A stretch of DNA of 64,000 bases from a virus, in the IMG/VR virus record IMGVR_UViG_3300021962_000030, positions 90,287-154,286 of that record; one strand, written 5' to 3'. This document shows positions 31,961-38,865 of the stretch, in pieces (positions within the stretch are counted from its first letter, which is position 1; each line of letters begins with the position of its first letter). The position numbers and the translations under genes are program-made. Below the pieces are notes generated by a model, which worked only from the letters and a program-made list of their open reading frames with translations, searched no databases and was not told the DNA's origin.

Positions 31961-32098
31961 TCATTTAATCAAATTAGTTAATAGTGCGGAAAAGTTTGCC
32001 TTTCCCTTCATCAGCATAGCACAGATGATCAGAATGTCAAACAATACAAAGGATAGAAATATGATTGACAGTTGAATGTGATTATTTTTTTGCATCAT
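31961..32098 (-). CDS. Small membrane protein, 45 aa
   Basis: ATG at 32098 (or 32095). MMQKNNHIQLSIIFLSFVLF starts a span continuing DILIICAMLM, then a basic tail. Overlaps the upstream gene by 17 bases. Function unknown. Confidence 0.6.
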   Translation of the reverse strand: MMQKNNHIQLSIIFLSFVLFDILIICAMLMKGKANFSALLTNLIK

Positions 32099-32309
32099 AA
32101 TGTATTTCAATGACGAGTGGTGGTTTATCGTTCCAATGTCTAATTGCATTGGCAATAATGAATGCATTGGTGGCCAGATACGCGAATAAGATCACGGTTC
32201 GTATCACCGCAACATTATCAGATTCTTTACTGCAGGAAGATGCTTTTTCTCCAAGTGCCTTGCACCAGAGTCTCCAGATTAACCGAAGCTTCGATTTAAG
32301 TCGTACCAT
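32082..32309 (-). CDS. Small membrane protein, 75 aa
   Basis: MVRLKSKLRLIWRLWCKALG at 32309: strongly basic N-terminus, then one membrane span (VIRTVILFAYLATNAFIIAN). The positive-inside rule puts the N-terminus in the cytoplasm. Overlaps the upstream gene by 31 bases. Confidence 0.65.
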   Translation of the reverse strand: MVRLKSKLRLIWRLWCKALGEKASSCSKESDNVAVIRTVILFAYLATNAFIIANAIRHWNDKPPLVIEIHYDAKK

Positions 32310-32443
32310 CGATTTCCAAGTAAAACGCGATTCATAATTCTATGCAAAAGACTGGGCCTAACCTTTTTCATGATGTGAATTCCATCTCCACAATCATCAT
32401 TCAAAGACCAGTACCCAACGTATAACTCAGACTCGGACTTCAT
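32279..32443 (-). CDS. GYWSL-type small protein A, 54 aa
   Basis: ATG at 32443, TAA at 32279. MKSESELYVGYWSLNDDCGD... ending RPSLLHRIMNRVLLGNRWYD. It shares the order GYWSL-DD-G-RPS-LG-W-D-N with the 68-aa gene at 32895-33101, so the two look like diverged paralogues on either side of the CpeS-like gene. Function unknown. Confidence 0.65.
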   Translation of the reverse strand: MKSESELYVGYWSLNDDCGDGIHIMKKVRPSLLHRIMNRVLLGNRWYDLNRSFG

Positions 32444-32885
32444 AATACTGTCCAACTAAGAATACCTGACCAGTAGAGTCTTTCTTACCAACAGTTTGGC
32501 GAAGACGAATTGTGTCCCCATCAAGAAGTCTAATCTCTTCCCTAAACTTCATACCACTATATGCTGTGTTGAGCACAACGCAGTCATCATCAATCATATG
32601 AATATTACACTCTGTCTCATCTTTGGTCATATAACCAATATCACGCTTAAGAACCTCACCATCAGTCTCTGTGATCATTTCGCCTTCAGAGATCAACTTT
32701 TCTGTATGAACATCGGAAGTTTTCCAAGCAAGTCTGGAACGCACAACATCTCCAGTATCGCTCAGAATTTCAACTTCAAGTTTTGATCGAGAGTTGTCAA
32801 TAACCCCACTTTCAGTATACAAATATCTGCGATGAGAAACCCACTCTCCAGCAGTTCTTCTCAGAAAATTCCTAAAATCACTCAT
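32427..32885 (-). CDS. CpeS/CpcS-like phycobiliprotein lyase, 152 aa
   Basis: Lipocalin-like CpeS-family pattern: an N-terminal FLRRTAGEWVSHRRY, SKLEVEILS, KRDIGYM, VVLNTAYSG, FREEIRLLDGDTIRLRQTV and a terminal YYEVRV. Length matches phage CpeS-like proteins (about 150). These lyases attach or carry open-chain bilins for phycoerythrin; phage versions are known auxiliary genes in cyanomyoviruses. The assignment is by pattern; a distant bilin-binding or unrelated lipocalin fold cannot be excluded. Confidence 0.68.
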   Translation of the reverse strand: MSDFRNFLRRTAGEWVSHRRYLYTESGVIDNSRSKLEVEILSDTGDVVRSRLAWKTSDVHTEKLISEGEMITETDGEVLKRDIGYMTKDETECNIHMIDDDCVVLNTAYSGMKFREEIRLLDGDTIRLRQTVGKKDSTGQVFLVGQYYEVRV

Positions 32886-32894
32886 ACATTTGCC

Positions 32895-33101
32895 TCAATT
32901 AGAATCAAACCACACATGACCAAACATAACATGCATCACAACTCTTGTAATCCATGATGGTCTATTTTGCCTCACGACGCAGTATTTTGTTCCCCCGTCA
33001 TCATGGTGCAGGCTCCAATATCCAGCTGGTCTTGCAAATCTTATTTTTGCTGGATGCCCCGTTTTATCCCCATGAAGGATCTTTTCAAGTATCGCCTTCA
33101 T
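32895..33101 (-). CDS. GYWSL-type small protein B, 68 aa
   Basis: ATG at 33101 (MKAILEKILHGDKTGHPAKI); an upstream TTG is less likely. The C-terminal half (PAGYWSLHHDDGG... RPSWITRVVMHVMFGHVWFD) parallels the 54-aa gene. Overlaps the upstream gene by 17 bases. Confidence 0.65.
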   Translation of the reverse strand: MKAILEKILHGDKTGHPAKIRFARPAGYWSLHHDDGGTKYCVVRQNRPSWITRVVMHVMFGHVWFDSN

Positions 33102-33291
33102 CTCCCCCAAATCCAAGTGCTCTTACCTTTTGAACATCTATAATAAGTTGTTGCTTTTGCTCATCAAACTGAACACCATCTCCCTTATCAAGGAGTGATG
33201 CCAATCCAACGGCAATACAATATTCACATACCTTCCAACCAAAAGCAGATCCCAAAATAAATGACAAAATTACATAAACTGGTGTGGGCAT
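33085..33291 (-). CDS. Small membrane protein, 68 aa
   Basis: MPTPVYVILSFILGSAFGWK at 33291: N-terminal membrane span, then an amphipathic tail (FDEQKQQLIIDVQKVRALGF). Shape is like small spanin or anchor proteins but no motif supports that. Confidence 0.62.
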   Translation of the reverse strand: MPTPVYVILSFILGSAFGWKVCEYCIAVGLASLLDKGDGVQFDEQKQQLIIDVQKVRALGFGGDEGDT

Positions 33292-33293
33292 AA

Positions 33294-33605
33294 TTACCTC
33301 ATTACACTAAAAGGATTTCTATCTGGATATGCATAAAATTGAACATAACGCGATAATCTATCCAATTTTGCGGGATCCATCAACATAGATGCTGGGACCG
33401 CGTTTAATTGTTTGTTGTATTTATGCATCCACGTTTTTAGTCTACTCAAAAGAACCGTCTCACCATCACTTGTGTTTTTGTAGATGTGATGGAGATCATA
33501 ATACAATTGAATAACCTTGCTCTCATTGCATATCATGCTCACGGAGATACTTAACTCTGTGGCAATTGTTCTAATGTCTTTAAAGAATAATTCTGATTGG
33601 GTCAT
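33294..33605 (-). CDS. Hypothetical helical protein, 103 aa
   Basis: ATG at 33605 (MTQSELFFKDIRTIATELSI), overlapping the upstream TGA (ATGA). All-helical appearance (VIQLYYDLHHIYKNTSDGET; LSRLKTWMHKYNKQL). No domain known. Confidence 0.7.
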   Translation of the reverse strand: MTQSELFFKDIRTIATELSISVSMICNESKVIQLYYDLHHIYKNTSDGETVLLSRLKTWMHKYNKQLNAVPASMLMDPAKLDRLSRYVQFYAYPDRNPFSVMR

Positions 33606-33733
33606 CTTATACAAATTTTAACATTTTTTGCGCCATTTTCCTTGACGTAACTCTCCCACCGAATGGCATCTATAAGTTCAAAGAAGGTCGCTGATTGCTC
33701 AGAATACCCCTTTTTCTTTGGTTTCGTGTACAT
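33602..33733 (-). CDS. Small conserved basic protein, 43 aa
   Basis: ATG at 33733, TGA at 33602. MYTKPKKKGYSEQSATFFEL IDAIRWESYVKENGAKNVKI: pattern 'GYSEQSA.F..I.DA..WE.YV...G.KN' appears in other cyanophages (recalled). ATGA coupling to the next gene. Confidence 0.7.
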   Translation of the reverse strand: MYTKPKKKGYSEQSATFFELIDAIRWESYVKENGAKNVKICIR

Positions 33734-33747
33734 AACAACGTATCGCA

Positions 33748-33825
33748 TCAAAAGAAACTCCAAATCAAAAAGAAACCAAGAATTAAATTAACTGCGATCC
33801 AGACCCTCAGGTGTCTATCACTCAT
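33748..33825 (-). CDS. Very small membrane peptide, 25 aa
   Basis: ATG at 33825, overlapping the end of the upstream gene (AATGAGTGA). MSDRHLRVWIAVNLILGFFL then IWSFF: charged head plus single span, typical of phage micropeptides. Confidence 0.45.
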   Translation of the reverse strand: MSDRHLRVWIAVNLILGFFLIWSFF

Positions 33826-33991
33826 TATACTGCTCCATACACTGCAAGTAACCTGCTTCAAATGCAGATTTGAGCCATATCTTCATCGTTTTGTAGTCGC
33901 GGGTGTCAACAGAATGCTCATAATCATCCCAGAAACGCTCCGATCTAAATGCAAATCCTTCCAATTCCTCAAACCAAGCATCAAAATCCAT
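33818..33991 (-). CDS. Small hypothetical protein, 57 aa
   Basis: ATG at 33991 overlaps the upstream TAA (TAATG). MDFDAWFEELEGFAFRSERF then MKIWLKSAFEAGYLQCMEQY. Acidic aromatic helices. Unassigned. Confidence 0.7.
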   Translation of the reverse strand: MDFDAWFEELEGFAFRSERFWDDYEHSVDTRDYKTMKIWLKSAFEAGYLQCMEQYNE

Positions 33992-34218
33992 TATCCGAAC
34001 CCCCCGGATTTCTTTCGGTGTTTGTTTTTCTTTTCTGGTTTTAGTGGTTCCACATCTACAACTTGCACATAACCTTTCAGATTATCTGGAATCATGCGCC
34101 AAAGTCCATACAAGTGCTCATAATCTTCAACCATCACCTTTTGTCCATCATTAAGAACAACTTTGTACGTGTGTCTGATGTAGGGTTCGGAAGAGGTTGC
34201 TGAAAATTGAGTTGTCAT
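33991..34218 (-). CDS. Hypothetical protein, 75 aa
   Basis: MTTQFSATSSEPYIRHTYKV at 34218. SH3-like beta pattern (YKVVLNDGQKVMVEDYEHL) then a basic tail (KPEKKNKHRKKSGGFG) that suggests nucleic-acid contact. Couples to both neighbours. Confidence 0.7.
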   Translation of the reverse strand: MTTQFSATSSEPYIRHTYKVVLNDGQKVMVEDYEHLYGLWRMIPDNLKGYVQVVDVEPLKPEKKNKHRKKSGGFG

Positions 34219-34466
34219 GACTTGAAGAAATTATCTAAATCTGAGAAGAGTTTACGTTGATCCTTTTTAGTTTTTGATTCAACTGCAGTAAAGTCACCAC
34301 CATCCTTAATGGAAATCTTGTAATTACTTACAGAAGTTCTCTCCAAGTATTTTTGGAGATGCTCTTTACATTGAAAGAAGCACCTCTTTGCAAGTTTCTT
34401 TCCATCATACTCTTCCAGTCTAATTGGCATAGATTCGTATGGAAAGTAATCGTCAGAGTTTTTCAT
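34215..34466 (-). CDS. Hypothetical basic protein, 83 aa
   Basis: MKNSDDYFPYESMPIRLEEY at 34466. LAKRCFFQCKEHLQKYLERT helix with two Cys and a Lys-rich C-terminus. ATGA overlaps on both sides. Confidence 0.7.
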   Translation of the reverse strand: MKNSDDYFPYESMPIRLEEYDGKKLAKRCFFQCKEHLQKYLERTSVSNYKISIKDGGDFTAVESKTKKDQRKLFSDLDNFFKS

Positions 34467-34651
34467 AGTTCAGTATAATCTGATGCAACTTTTTGAATGC
34501 GAATTGTCTGTGTTTTCTCATCCACACTCCATTCTACCACAGTTCCTTCACCCCAACCCAAACTACGAAGTAATTCTTCATGAAGATCAAGAACTAATTC
34601 ACCATTCACTTCACGAACTAGTGAATAATACAATTTGCTATTCGGATTCAT
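34463..34651 (-). CDS. AbrB-like small protein, 62 aa
   Basis: Three consecutive ATG codons (34657, 34654, 34651) follow AGAGGTG; the last has the best spacing. MNPNSKLYYSLVREVNGELV LDLHEELLRSLGWGEGTVVE WSVDE: the 'L..ELL..LGW.EG..V.W' segment is that of SpoVT/AbrB swapped-hairpin antitoxin-like regulators common in cyanophages. It may act as a DNA-binding regulator (inference). Confidence 0.65.
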   Translation of the reverse strand: MNPNSKLYYSLVREVNGELVLDLHEELLRSLGWGEGTVVEWSVDEKTQTIRIQKVASDYTEL

Positions 34652-34901
34652 CATCATCACCTCTGCCTTTTGGCCATGTGTGGCCGCATAGGTCAAAAGA
34701 GAACCCAAGCTTGCCAAGAACAAACAAGAAACTCAAAAGTCTACCATACCCACAACTCATTTGGAGGTATAGTCCACTACCATAAACAGACCAATCAAAT
34801 TCTACTTGAAGAAAGGAGAAATTCCGACCCTTCAATAGGGTCAAGTACCATTCACCACCAAAGTCTTCATTATATCCAAAATCAACAATTTTAAAGTCCA
34901 T
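34638..34901 (-). CDS. Hypothetical protein, 87 aa
   Basis: MDFKIVDFGYNEDFGGEWYL at 34901; beta-rich aromatic sequence with a hydrophobic stretch (LLSFLFVLGKLGFSFDLCGH) and an acidic tail. Overlaps the AbrB-like start. Unassigned. Confidence 0.65.
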   Translation of the reverse strand: MDFKIVDFGYNEDFGGEWYLTLLKGRNFSFLQVEFDWSVYGSGLYLQMSCGYGRLLSFLFVLGKLGFSFDLCGHTWPKGRGDDDESE

Positions 34902-35139
34902 GTGCGCGATAATTTACTGGATTTGTTGTTTCATTAAATGCATTTCTATAATTCACCGGATCAATTGCTTGATTAGGAACTCTTCTATAATTCACATACT
35001 CACTTCGTTCAATTAATTCTGCCTTTATAGCGTTGATGAAATCACTTTCATCCCACGTATTTAGAATTTGCCCCTCCAGACTATTGGAATCCCAATCAAT
35101 AAGTAAACTACCATCGGGATTTTCTGTGACGTTGATCAT
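34891..35139 (-). CDS. Protein with C-terminal PVNYR repeats, 82 aa
   Basis: MINVTENPDGSLLIDWDSNS then WDESDFINAIKAELIERSE and three short repeats (YVNYRRVPNQAID, PVNYRNAFNETTN, PVNYRAHGL). Start follows AAAGGAAATCTCT and the TATAAT box at 35165-35170. Function unknown; the repeats may bind a partner. Confidence 0.7.
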   Translation of the reverse strand: MINVTENPDGSLLIDWDSNSLEGQILNTWDESDFINAIKAELIERSEYVNYRRVPNQAIDPVNYRNAFNETTNPVNYRAHGL

Positions 35140-35164
35140 AGAGATTTCCTTTTGCTACATTCTT

Positions 35165-35206
35165 ATTATACGAAAAAAGGCACACCACCGAAGGGGGGGA
35201 TGTGCC
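35165..35206 (-). terminator. Terminator fused to a TATAAT promoter
   Basis: GGCACA...TGTGCC stem with TTCG loop region and TTTTTT (35206-35173), followed at once by CGTATAAT (TATAAT at 35170-35165). TTCGGT in the hairpin sits 16 bases before the -10 and may serve as -35. Confidence 0.8.
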
Positions 35207-35222
35207 ACTTTATGAACTGTCC

Positions 35223-35519
35223 TCACATATTCATGTGCAGTTGGCCTACATTCAATAGGTCCCAAAACAAAACACTAGAATCTGGATCACTACCCAAATA
35301 CCAATTCCACTCCGTGTAAGTTACTGCCAACCCATGAACACCACGGACAAATTCTATCCATGCTGGGTGTAAAGACTTATTTCTAACATCAAATACATTA
35401 TGAACATTCACCACAGGAACCCATAGACCATGCTCGTCATATTCTCCTGCAGGTGGCGTAGATGCAACCCAAGCGTCATATCTTGCTCTAATATCTGCAA
35501 CAACCTTAGCAAACATCAT
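35223..35519 (-). CDS. Hypothetical protein, 98 aa
   Basis: Start placed at ATG 35519 (MMFAKVVADIRARYDAWVAS), after AAGGTAAAAGGT. The ATG at 35534 lies only six bases after the TATACT -10 box (35540-35545), so it would precede the transcript start. Aromatic C-terminus (TYTEWNWYLGSDPDSSVLFW). Unassigned. Confidence 0.65.
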   Translation of the reverse strand: MMFAKVVADIRARYDAWVASTPPAGEYDEHGLWVPVVNVHNVFDVRNKSLHPAWIEFVRGVHGLAVTYTEWNWYLGSDPDSSVLFWDLLNVGQLHMNM

Positions 35520-35552
35520 ACCTTTTACCTTCATACTAGAGTATATATTGAA

Positions 35553-35795
35553 TCAAAAAATACCTTGTTCTTTAAGATACTGCAGCGACTCTTTCAATCC
35601 ACCAATATGTTTAAACCCAATTGAAACTTGTGGATATTCAGATTCACTTCCAAATTCTGCGCGAAACTGTCTATCACTAAAGTCAATACCCAATTCATAC
35701 TCATGATATTCACCGCCAAGACTAGTCAAAAGCATACGAATACGCTCACATTCCTGGCTGCCATTTGAATATAAAACTACAGTTTCTTCAATCAT
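35553..35795 (-). CDS. Glutaredoxin-like protein with altered active site, 80 aa
   Basis: Start MIEETVVLYSNGSQECERIR at 35795. Thioredoxin-fold glutaredoxin layout: strand, active-site position, helix, a cis-Pro strand (EYPQV, P55) and a C-terminal IGG motif (64-66). The CPxC motif is SQEC, so the first (nucleophilic) Cys is Ser and only C16 remains. Glutaredoxins are frequent in T4-like phages and supply electrons to ribonucleotide reductase; this variant may be inactive in that role or bind instead. Confidence 0.75.
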   Translation of the reverse strand: MIEETVVLYSNGSQECERIRMLLTSLGGEYHEYELGIDFSDRQFRAEFGSESEYPQVSIGFKHIGGLKESLQYLKEQGIF

Positions 35796-36027
35796 TTGAT
35801 TTCTCACAGTGTAAAAAATACTTATATTCGGCAAGAGGGCCGTAGTGCCATTGAATTATATCACATCCTTTGTACTCTCCAACCACCTTAGTGGACTGTT
35901 CTTCAACTGGCGGATTCTGTACCGATCCAATAAAGATCAGTCCTCCGATGAAAACTCCTACAACAAAAACAATAATCCCAACACCCTCCACAAACTCTCT
36001 GAGTGCATGTTTATCATCTTCAGTCAT
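35788..36027 (-). CDS. Membrane protein with VVGEYKGCDIIQWHYG domain, copy 1, 79 aa
   Basis: Start MTEDDKHALREFVEGVGIIV at 36027; one membrane span (GIIVFVVGVFIGGLIFIGSV), then KVVGEYKGCDIIQWHYGPLA and EYKYFL. The C-terminal coding DNA is identical over 62 bases to that of the paralogue at 37814-38068. Overlaps the glutaredoxin start by eight bases. Function unknown. Confidence 0.75.
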   Translation of the reverse strand: MTEDDKHALREFVEGVGIIVFVVGVFIGGLIFIGSVQNPPVEEQSTKVVGEYKGCDIIQWHYGPLAEYKYFLHCEKSND

Positions 36028-36325
36028 AGGTAGATACCAGAAATACTTTGATAGTTTGTCCATCATCTTGTAGTGACACCTGAACGTTAGAACATTCATA
36101 ACGAACATACTCACGTCCATCACTACCAATTACCTCTACACGGGTGACATCAGGATAACTCCTGATGACATCTTTGTGTTCAAGATCATCTTCATCCCAT
36201 GGTTTCTGCCCGAAGGTTTCGCGATCAATTCCAAGAGATTTCAATGCAAGATCCTCATTGAATCCATCATAGGTAGTGTCTAACCAGGGAGCATCATCTT
36301 TGTCAGGTAAATTGTGCTCAGTCAT
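36020..36325 (-). CDS. Hypothetical acidic protein, 101 aa
   Basis: ATG at 36325 (MTEHNLPDKDDAPWLDTTYD) six bases after GAGGGGC; the ATG at 36340 was rejected. Acidic N-half, beta C-half (VRYECSNVQVSLQDDGQTIK). Unassigned. Confidence 0.7.
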   Translation of the reverse strand: MTEHNLPDKDDAPWLDTTYDGFNEDLALKSLGIDRETFGQKPWDEDDLEHKDVIRSYPDVTRVEVIGSDGREYVRYECSNVQVSLQDDGQTIKVFLVSTYD

Positions 36326-36509
36326 CAATTTGCCCCTCATAAGAGTAATTCACATATAGATTGTCTCCACCAATGTTTAGGTGGTACATTTTGCCATCTG
36401 CAAGATAGATTCCCATCCACACAGCACGACCTTCTTCCATGGTTTCAAAGTGAAACATTCTCACATTTTCCAGAACAATTTCGTCTGGATTCTTTATAAA
36501 GTGTGTCAT
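36318..36509 (-). CDS. Hypothetical protein, 63 aa
   Basis: MTHFIKNPDEIVLENVRMFH at 36509, TAATG overlap. Beta strands (GIYLADGKMYHLNIGG). Unassigned. Confidence 0.7.
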   Translation of the reverse strand: MTHFIKNPDEIVLENVRMFHFETMEEGRAVWMGIYLADGKMYHLNIGGDNLYVNYSYEGQIDD

Positions 36510-37003
36510 TATGAATAATTATAATGGACTTGAGTATAAAAGTGAAAGAAACATTTTTTCCCAATTCTACTCAGTATTGGTGGTAGGTATTGAGACCATT
36601 CGCGCAAAAAGTCCTCTTCTGTGTGAAAGTCCAATCCATGACAATGCCACGTGCCAAATTCATCCATAAACTCCCTTACAGCACGATACTCTCTATCGTT
36701 GCCAGGAACTCCATACGGATCTTCTGGACTAAGATCTTTGGCAGTTGGAAGTGCTTGCGTAATCATTAAGCAAACAGTTTGACCCTCTCCAGTTCCATAA
36801 TAACTGGAGGACATGAACATCCAAGGTTCATCAAGACCCTTAATACCGAATCGCATCTCATAATTAGTTTTTCGGTCTGCGGCAATATTTAGAATGTTTG
36901 TGTGACGAACTTCTTCCAATTGTGCAAGGGCATCGTCTCTCTCAATCAATCGTTCAATTCTCTCACCCTCAGGAAGATGCTTCAAAGATTTAATATCAGT
37001 CAT
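36509..37003 (-). CDS. RAVREF-type hypothetical protein, copy 1, 164 aa
   Basis: MTDIKSLKHLPEGERIERLI at 37003. Residues about 55-164 (WMFMSSSYYGTGEGQTVCLM ... YRAVREFMDEFGTWHCHGL ... FYTQVHYNYS) align collinearly with the C-terminal two thirds of the 38075-38674 gene, so they are paralogues. Helical N-terminus. Function unknown. Confidence 0.75.
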   Translation of the reverse strand: MTDIKSLKHLPEGERIERLIERDDALAQLEEVRHTNILNIAADRKTNYEMRFGIKGLDEPWMFMSSSYYGTGEGQTVCLMITQALPTAKDLSPEDPYGVPGNDREYRAVREFMDEFGTWHCHGLDFHTEEDFLREWSQYLPPILSRIGKKCFFHFYTQVHYNYS

Positions 37004-37178
37004 AAGGCAATTGCACGTCTTTGTGCCATACTCTGGTGAATACTAACCATGGTTCAACTTGGTGTGACATTTCTGCCATCCAGTGCTGACCATTCTCATC
37101 AATTGCATCCAAATAATGAATGCGACTTTGGGGATCAATCGTGCGGGTGACTGATGTAAATTTTACTCTCTCAATCAT
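36996..37178 (-). CDS. Small hypothetical protein, 60 aa
   Basis: MIERVKFTSVTRTIDPQSRI HYLDAIDENGQHWMAEM...: an all-beta small protein whose 'IDPQ.RIHYLDAIDENG.HWMAEMSH' pattern seems recurrent in cyanophages (recalled). ATGA coupling with the upstream gene. Confidence 0.7.
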   Translation of the reverse strand: MIERVKFTSVTRTIDPQSRIHYLDAIDENGQHWMAEMSHQVEPWLVFTRVWHKDVQLPYD

Positions 37179-37402
37179 ACTCCGTCTCCAGTTTCTTGCC
37201 AGTCAGTCATGTATTCATGTTGGTGTGCCTGCCACCTCAAAAGTGTAGGAATACAAGAAGGTTGAATTCCAATTTGCTCCAAAACTTCTTCAAACCAATC
37301 TGCTGTAGCATCAATCACTGCTTGTGCTTCTGCCTCCTCATTGGGTGGTGCTGTTTGAAGGGCATTTTCAATCATCTTGAGAAGTTTAGTTTTGTCAGTC
37401 AT
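37175..37402 (-). CDS. Protein with MTDKTKLLKMIENALQ head, copy 1, 75 aa
   Basis: MTDKTKLLKMIENALQTAPP at 37402. The first 20-odd codons are identical in DNA (59 bases) to the start of the 38075-38674 gene; the rest (AVIDATADWFEEVLEQIGIQ) is unrelated to it. Helical. Function unknown. Confidence 0.75.
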   Translation of the reverse strand: MTDKTKLLKMIENALQTAPPNEEAEAQAVIDATADWFEEVLEQIGIQPSCIPTLLRWQAHQHEYMTDWQETGDGV

Positions 37403-37641
37403 CAGTCCTGTCCGCTAAAGTTCCATTTACTATTAAAGAATACTCTCGTCCAAAATCTAATCCATCGATTTGGAATAGGAAAATTATCACTTTTATAAAA
37501 TGAGATTACCAGTTGTTCCTGCCCAAACAAATCACACTTACAAATCACTTCTGGTTGATTAAAATAAGAAGCATTATAAGGATATGGTAGATTATCCCCC
37601 AAAGGTTTTACTGGTTGTCCTTCGTTGATTTCATTGTTCAT
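37402..37641 (-). CDS. Hypothetical protein, 79 aa
   Basis: ATG at 37641 (MNNEINEGQPVKPLGDNLPY) overlaps the upstream TGA by 11 bases; ATGs at 37653 and 37659 lie further inside the upstream gene. Beta-rich aromatic C-terminus (RWIRFWTRVFFNSKWNF). Unassigned. Confidence 0.65.
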   Translation of the reverse strand: MNNEINEGQPVKPLGDNLPYPYNASYFNQPEVICKCDLFGQEQLVISFYKSDNFPIPNRWIRFWTRVFFNSKWNFSGQD

Positions 37642-37786
37642 CAGTTTTCTCATAAGCATCCTGAACCATCTCTGCGATTTCCATCACTTCTGCTTTGAAC
37701 TCTGGTTTTGCGGTCTTTGAAACCTCATCATAGAACAGAGTGAGGGCAGTTGTCAATAGAATCAGTTGGCGTTTTGTGAAATCCAT
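37631..37786 (-). CDS. Small helical protein, 51 aa
   Basis: ATG at 37786, TGA at 37631. MDFTKRQLILLTTALTLFYD EVSKTAKPEFKAEVMEIAEM: two amphipathic helices. Function unknown. Confidence 0.68.
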   Translation of the reverse strand: MDFTKRQLILLTTALTLFYDEVSKTAKPEFKAEVMEIAEMVQDAYEKTDEQ

Positions 37787-37813
37787 TTTAGTTGTTTTCC
37801 TGATAAATGGCGT

Positions 37814-38068
37814 TTATTCGGAATCCTGATATTTTGGGCAATATAGGAAATACTTGTATTCGGCAAGAGGGCCGTAGTGCCATTGAATTATATCACATCC
37901 TTTGTACTCTCCAACCACTTTGGTGGTCTGTTCTTTAACTGGCACAGTCTTAGTGCCTGATGCCCAAACGATATAGGAAAGCACTAAACAAAGACCAATA
38001 AAAACAATACTAGCACTCCCAAAACCACGCAGAAACTCTTTCAAAAATTCTTTATCATCTTGTGTCAT
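37814..38068 (-). CDS. Membrane protein with VVGEYKGCDIIQWHYG domain, copy 2, 84 aa
   Basis: MTQDDKEFLKEFLRGFGSAS at 38068; membrane span (SIVFIGLCLVLSYIVW), then the same C-terminal domain as copy 1. The shared 62 bases are identical (37857-37918 and 35825-35886) while the N-terminal halves diverge, which suggests recent duplication or gene conversion. Confidence 0.75.
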   Translation of the reverse strand: MTQDDKEFLKEFLRGFGSASIVFIGLCLVLSYIVWASGTKTVPVKEQTTKVVGEYKGCDIIQWHYGPLAEYKYFLYCPKYQDSE

Positions 38069-38074
38069 AGTAAT

Positions 38075-38674
38075 TTATGAGAAATTGTAATGAACACGGG
38101 TGTAGAAGTCTTTGAAGCAACTCCGATTGAGAAGCTTCATCATCGCTGGAGGAATGTAGTATGAATATTCACTAAAGAAATCTTCTTTAGTGAGAAATCT
38201 GAGACCATGAAGATACCAAGTGCCAAACTGTTGGTGAAACTCTCTCACAGCACGATATTGTTTGGAGTTGATAGGCACATACTTATGCTCTTCATCAAAG
38301 TCATCACCATAAGGAGTTGCTTGAGTCATCATAATACACATAGTTTGATCTTCGCCTGTGCCGAAGTATTCACTAACCATATACACCCAGTATTCATCAA
38401 CTGGGAATACATCACGCTGATACTTCTCCTCGTAATCTTTCATACAAGCATCAGCGACCAGTTGGAAGTTTTCTTTCTTCTTTGCTTCCAACTCGGCACG
38501 TAGTTCTACTTTTTCAGTTTCAGCAAGTGCTTTGAGTGCATAATACTTATCAATAGCACCACAAGCAGTTTGAATCACTTTGTTTTTTGCTTCACGACGC
38601 TCTGCTTCTTCATTAGGTGGTGCTGTTTGAAGGGCATTTTCAATCATCTTGAGAAGTTTAGTTTTGTCAGTCAT
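38075..38674 (-). CDS. Chimeric RAVREF-type protein, copy 2, 199 aa
   Basis: Start MTDKTKLLKMIENALQTAPP at 38674 (ATGA with the upstream gene). Its head is identical to the 75-aa gene at 37175 and its C-terminal two thirds (YWVYMVSEYFGTGEDQTMCI ... YRAVREFHQQFGTWYLHGL ... FYTRVHYNFS) match the 164-aa gene at 36509. The middle is a coiled coil (ALAETEKVELRAELEAKKKE). It appears to be a fusion of modules found separately 1.3-2 kb away. Function unknown. Confidence 0.75.
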   Translation of the reverse strand: MTDKTKLLKMIENALQTAPPNEEAERREAKNKVIQTACGAIDKYYALKALAETEKVELRAELEAKKKENFQLVADACMKDYEEKYQRDVFPVDEYWVYMVSEYFGTGEDQTMCIMMTQATPYGDDFDEEHKYVPINSKQYRAVREFHQQFGTWYLHGLRFLTKEDFFSEYSYYIPPAMMKLLNRSCFKDFYTRVHYNFS

Positions 38675-38865
38675 ACATCCCACTCCCTTGCTTCCCAGTC
38701 CATCAAACACATTTCACCTTGCTCCTTGTCTGTGTAGTTTTCATAAGCATACTGACGGCACTCTTCTTCTGTGCCTTCAAACAGCAAATCCCACATTTTG
38801 TGGTCTCCATCATAGGTAATACGATAAAGTCCCCATTCATCATAACAATCAGGAAAGATTGGCAT
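38671..38865 (-). CDS. Small hypothetical protein, 64 aa
   Basis: MPIFPDCYDEWGLYRITYDG at 38865. Acidic, Trp/Tyr-rich with helix TEEECRQYAYENYTDKEQGE. ATGA coupling to the chimeric gene. Confidence 0.7.
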   Translation of the reverse strand: MPIFPDCYDEWGLYRITYDGDHKMWDLLFEGTEEECRQYAYENYTDKEQGEMCLMDWEAREWDV

